Below, piece by piece: positions 5,199 to 6,167 of a DNA stretch of 6,167 bases. The notes beneath the pieces were generated by a model. That model had not been told where the DNA came from and made no database searches. It worked only from the letters and a program-made list of their open reading frames with translations. The translations under genes were made by a program, and so were the position numbers. The stretch spans positions 1 through 6,167 of the forward strand of contig SXHS01000308.1 of the NCBI GenBank assembly GCA_005773145.1. The letters are read 5' to 3'. Position 1 is the first letter of the stretch. Each line of letters begins with the position of its first letter. Origin of the DNA: Planctomycetaceae bacterium. Its GTDB lineage: Bacteria > Planctomycetota > Planctomycetia > Pirellulales > Pirellulaceae.

Positions 5199-6167
5199 TC
5201 AGCGTTGGTAGATGGGCAGGAGCTGCAAAGGGGCTCCCAGAGTGAGCACATACATGGCCGTGGTGTACGGCTTACCAAAGGCTAGGGCGTGCGCGCTGGC
5301 GGACCAACTTCCATCGTTTCGTTGATTCTTAATCAACGTCGTCAGAATATCAGGATAGATGCGAGGCCAGTAAGAAGGCCCCAGCTGCAAGGCCGCTTGA
5401 CTGACGTAATACGCCGCGTACTCGCTGCTATCACCGTCGGGCAACGGGTCGTAGACCCAAGGATGCGCCAAAAGCCAATCGCCGGCAGCGCCAATGGTTT
5501 TACTGTCGTGACGACCACCCAGGGTAAGCATCAAGATGCCAACGCCAGTCATGCTGGTACTAGGGCCGGACTCCGACTTGACATACTTGAACCCCCCTGT
5601 TGCCGCATCAAAATGACGCTCAACATATGCCATCGCCTTGTCAATAACGTCCGTCGATACCGCGAATCCGGCATTCTTCGACGCCCGCAGGCTCATGATC
5701 TCCCAGGAGACGACAGACAAGTCCGTCAAATTATGATCCAGGGACGGCGGCGTGTATCCCCAACCCCCCACGTCATCAGCCGACTTCGCAGCAAGCACCT
5801 GCGTATTCGACGTGTATTGGATGGCCTGCGTGATCGCTGGTCGCAGACGCGCTTCTCGCGATGCATCAAGCATGCCATAGGCCTCCGCCAACGTTAGGAG
5901 CCCGATGCTGTGATTGTACGGCGCCGTATGACTAGACCCTTTGAGGACGTATTCCTCCTCCGGGGGAATTTGTGCGAGCAACCCATCGGACTGTTGGCAC
6001 GCCAGGATAAACTCCACCGCGCGGAGTATGTTGTCGCCATACGGTCCGCGGCCCGGCGTGTGCCCACGCGACAGAAATGCCATCACGCACAGGCCCGATA
6101 TGGCCGGCTGCGCTCGATTCACCGCTGGAAACGAACCGTCCCGCCGTTGCTGCCGAGACAAGTACTC
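5199..6167 (-). CDS. Prenyltransferase/squalene-oxidase-repeat protein (5' end outside window)
   Basis: 322 visible residues, open to the window edge. The frame reads GluTyrLeu before SRQQRRDG, so a TTG at 6161 is unlikely to be the true start and the N-terminus lies beyond 6167. The protein shows repeated helical-hairpin units ending in QW-like motifs: QQRRDGSF (6-13), CQQSDGLL (57-64), VGGWGY (133-138), GGFKY (191-195) and NDGSWS (284-289). These are separated by helices such as IGLLTLAEAYGML, typical of alpha-alpha toroid proteins of the squalene cyclase/prenyltransferase superfamily. No DxDD cyclase motif is visible in this portion, so it should not be called a hopene or terpene cyclase on this evidence. 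In planctomycetes such proteins are common, often with a signal peptide, which would be in the missing part. It ends LPIYQR at 5202 and converges on the oxidoreductase gene. No partner gene can be seen. Confidence 0.85.
   Translation of the reverse strand, partial: EYLSRQQRRDGSFPAVNRAQPAISGLCVMAFLSRGHTPGRGPYGDNILRAVEFILACQQSDGLLAQIPPEEEYVLKGSSHTAPYNHSIGLLTLAEAYGMLDASREARLRPAITQAIQYTSNTQVLAAKSADDVGGWGYTPPSLDHNLTDLSVVSWEIMSLRASKNAGFAVSTDVIDKAMAYVERHFDAATGGFKYVKSESGPSTSMTGVGILMLTLGGRHDSKTIGAAGDWLLAHPWVYDPLPDGDSSEYAAYYVSQAALQLGPSYWPRIYPDILTTLIKNQRNDGSWSASAHALAFGKPYTTAMYVLTLGAPLQLLPIYQR

Noticed and set aside
5082..5285. A small plus-strand protein starting at the inverted repeat
   Set aside because: Its first ~20 codons are the translation of the dispersed repeat and the rest is antisense to the prenyltransferase-repeat gene; this is a classic spurious call.
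5289..5897. A 202-codon plus-strand open frame opposite the prenyltransferase-repeat gene
   Set aside because: Arg-rich shadow frame; the minus strand shows repeated QW-like motifs over the same stretch.

Overview
The window looks like chromosomal DNA of a planctomycete, probably in or near the Pirellulales, with GC content by eye in the mid-to-upper fifties. The main evidence is remnants of the DUF1549-type (Planctomycete cytochrome C) and DUF1501 gene pair typical of that phylum. A secreted Gfo/Idh/MocA-type protein, a prenyltransferase/squalene-oxidase-repeat protein and a phosphodiesterase-like protein of a style I associate with planctomycetes agree with this. Taxonomy is inferred from protein style only.

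Layout, left to right. Positions 6-96 hold a heptamer tandem repeat (CTCAAAT, 12 perfect copies plus partial ends) that may continue beyond the window. Next come two minus-strand genes, a phosphodiesterase-fold protein (102-1457) and a NagB-family glucosamine-6-phosphate deaminase (1501-2247), 43 bp apart and probably one operon read nagB then phosphodiesterase. Only 38 bp separates the nagB start from a divergent plus-strand nagA-type deacetylase (2286-3218). Together NagA and NagB would convert GlcNAc-6-phosphate to fructose-6-phosphate, ammonia and acetate, so the left half is an amino-sugar salvage locus with an added phosphodiesterase-like protein of unknown substrate.

Positions 3219-3957 (about 740 bp) hold no intact gene but are not empty. 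They contain a 71-residue piece of a DUF1549/cytochrome-type protein joined directly, out of frame, to the last ~90 residues of a DUF1501 protein. These are pieces of two genes normally found side by side, so a large internal deletion is the simplest reading. A possible third fragment, the tail of an unknown minus-strand gene, lies at 3211-3380.

The right half has an exported Gfo/Idh/MocA-family oxidoreductase (3976-5085), whose stop codon lies at the edge of an imperfect inverted repeat of the dispersed 'AACCGC-AAAGGCGC' kind (about 5083-5141). A convergent prenyltransferase/squalene-oxidase-repeat protein (5199 to the window edge) follows, with its N-terminus outside the window. No tRNA, rRNA, CRISPR array, transposase or clear intrinsic terminator was seen.

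I did not find a clearly new multi-gene system. The points most worth following are the divergent metal site of the phosphodiesterase-like protein, the barrel-only NagA, the deletion-fusion scar and the two repeat elements.
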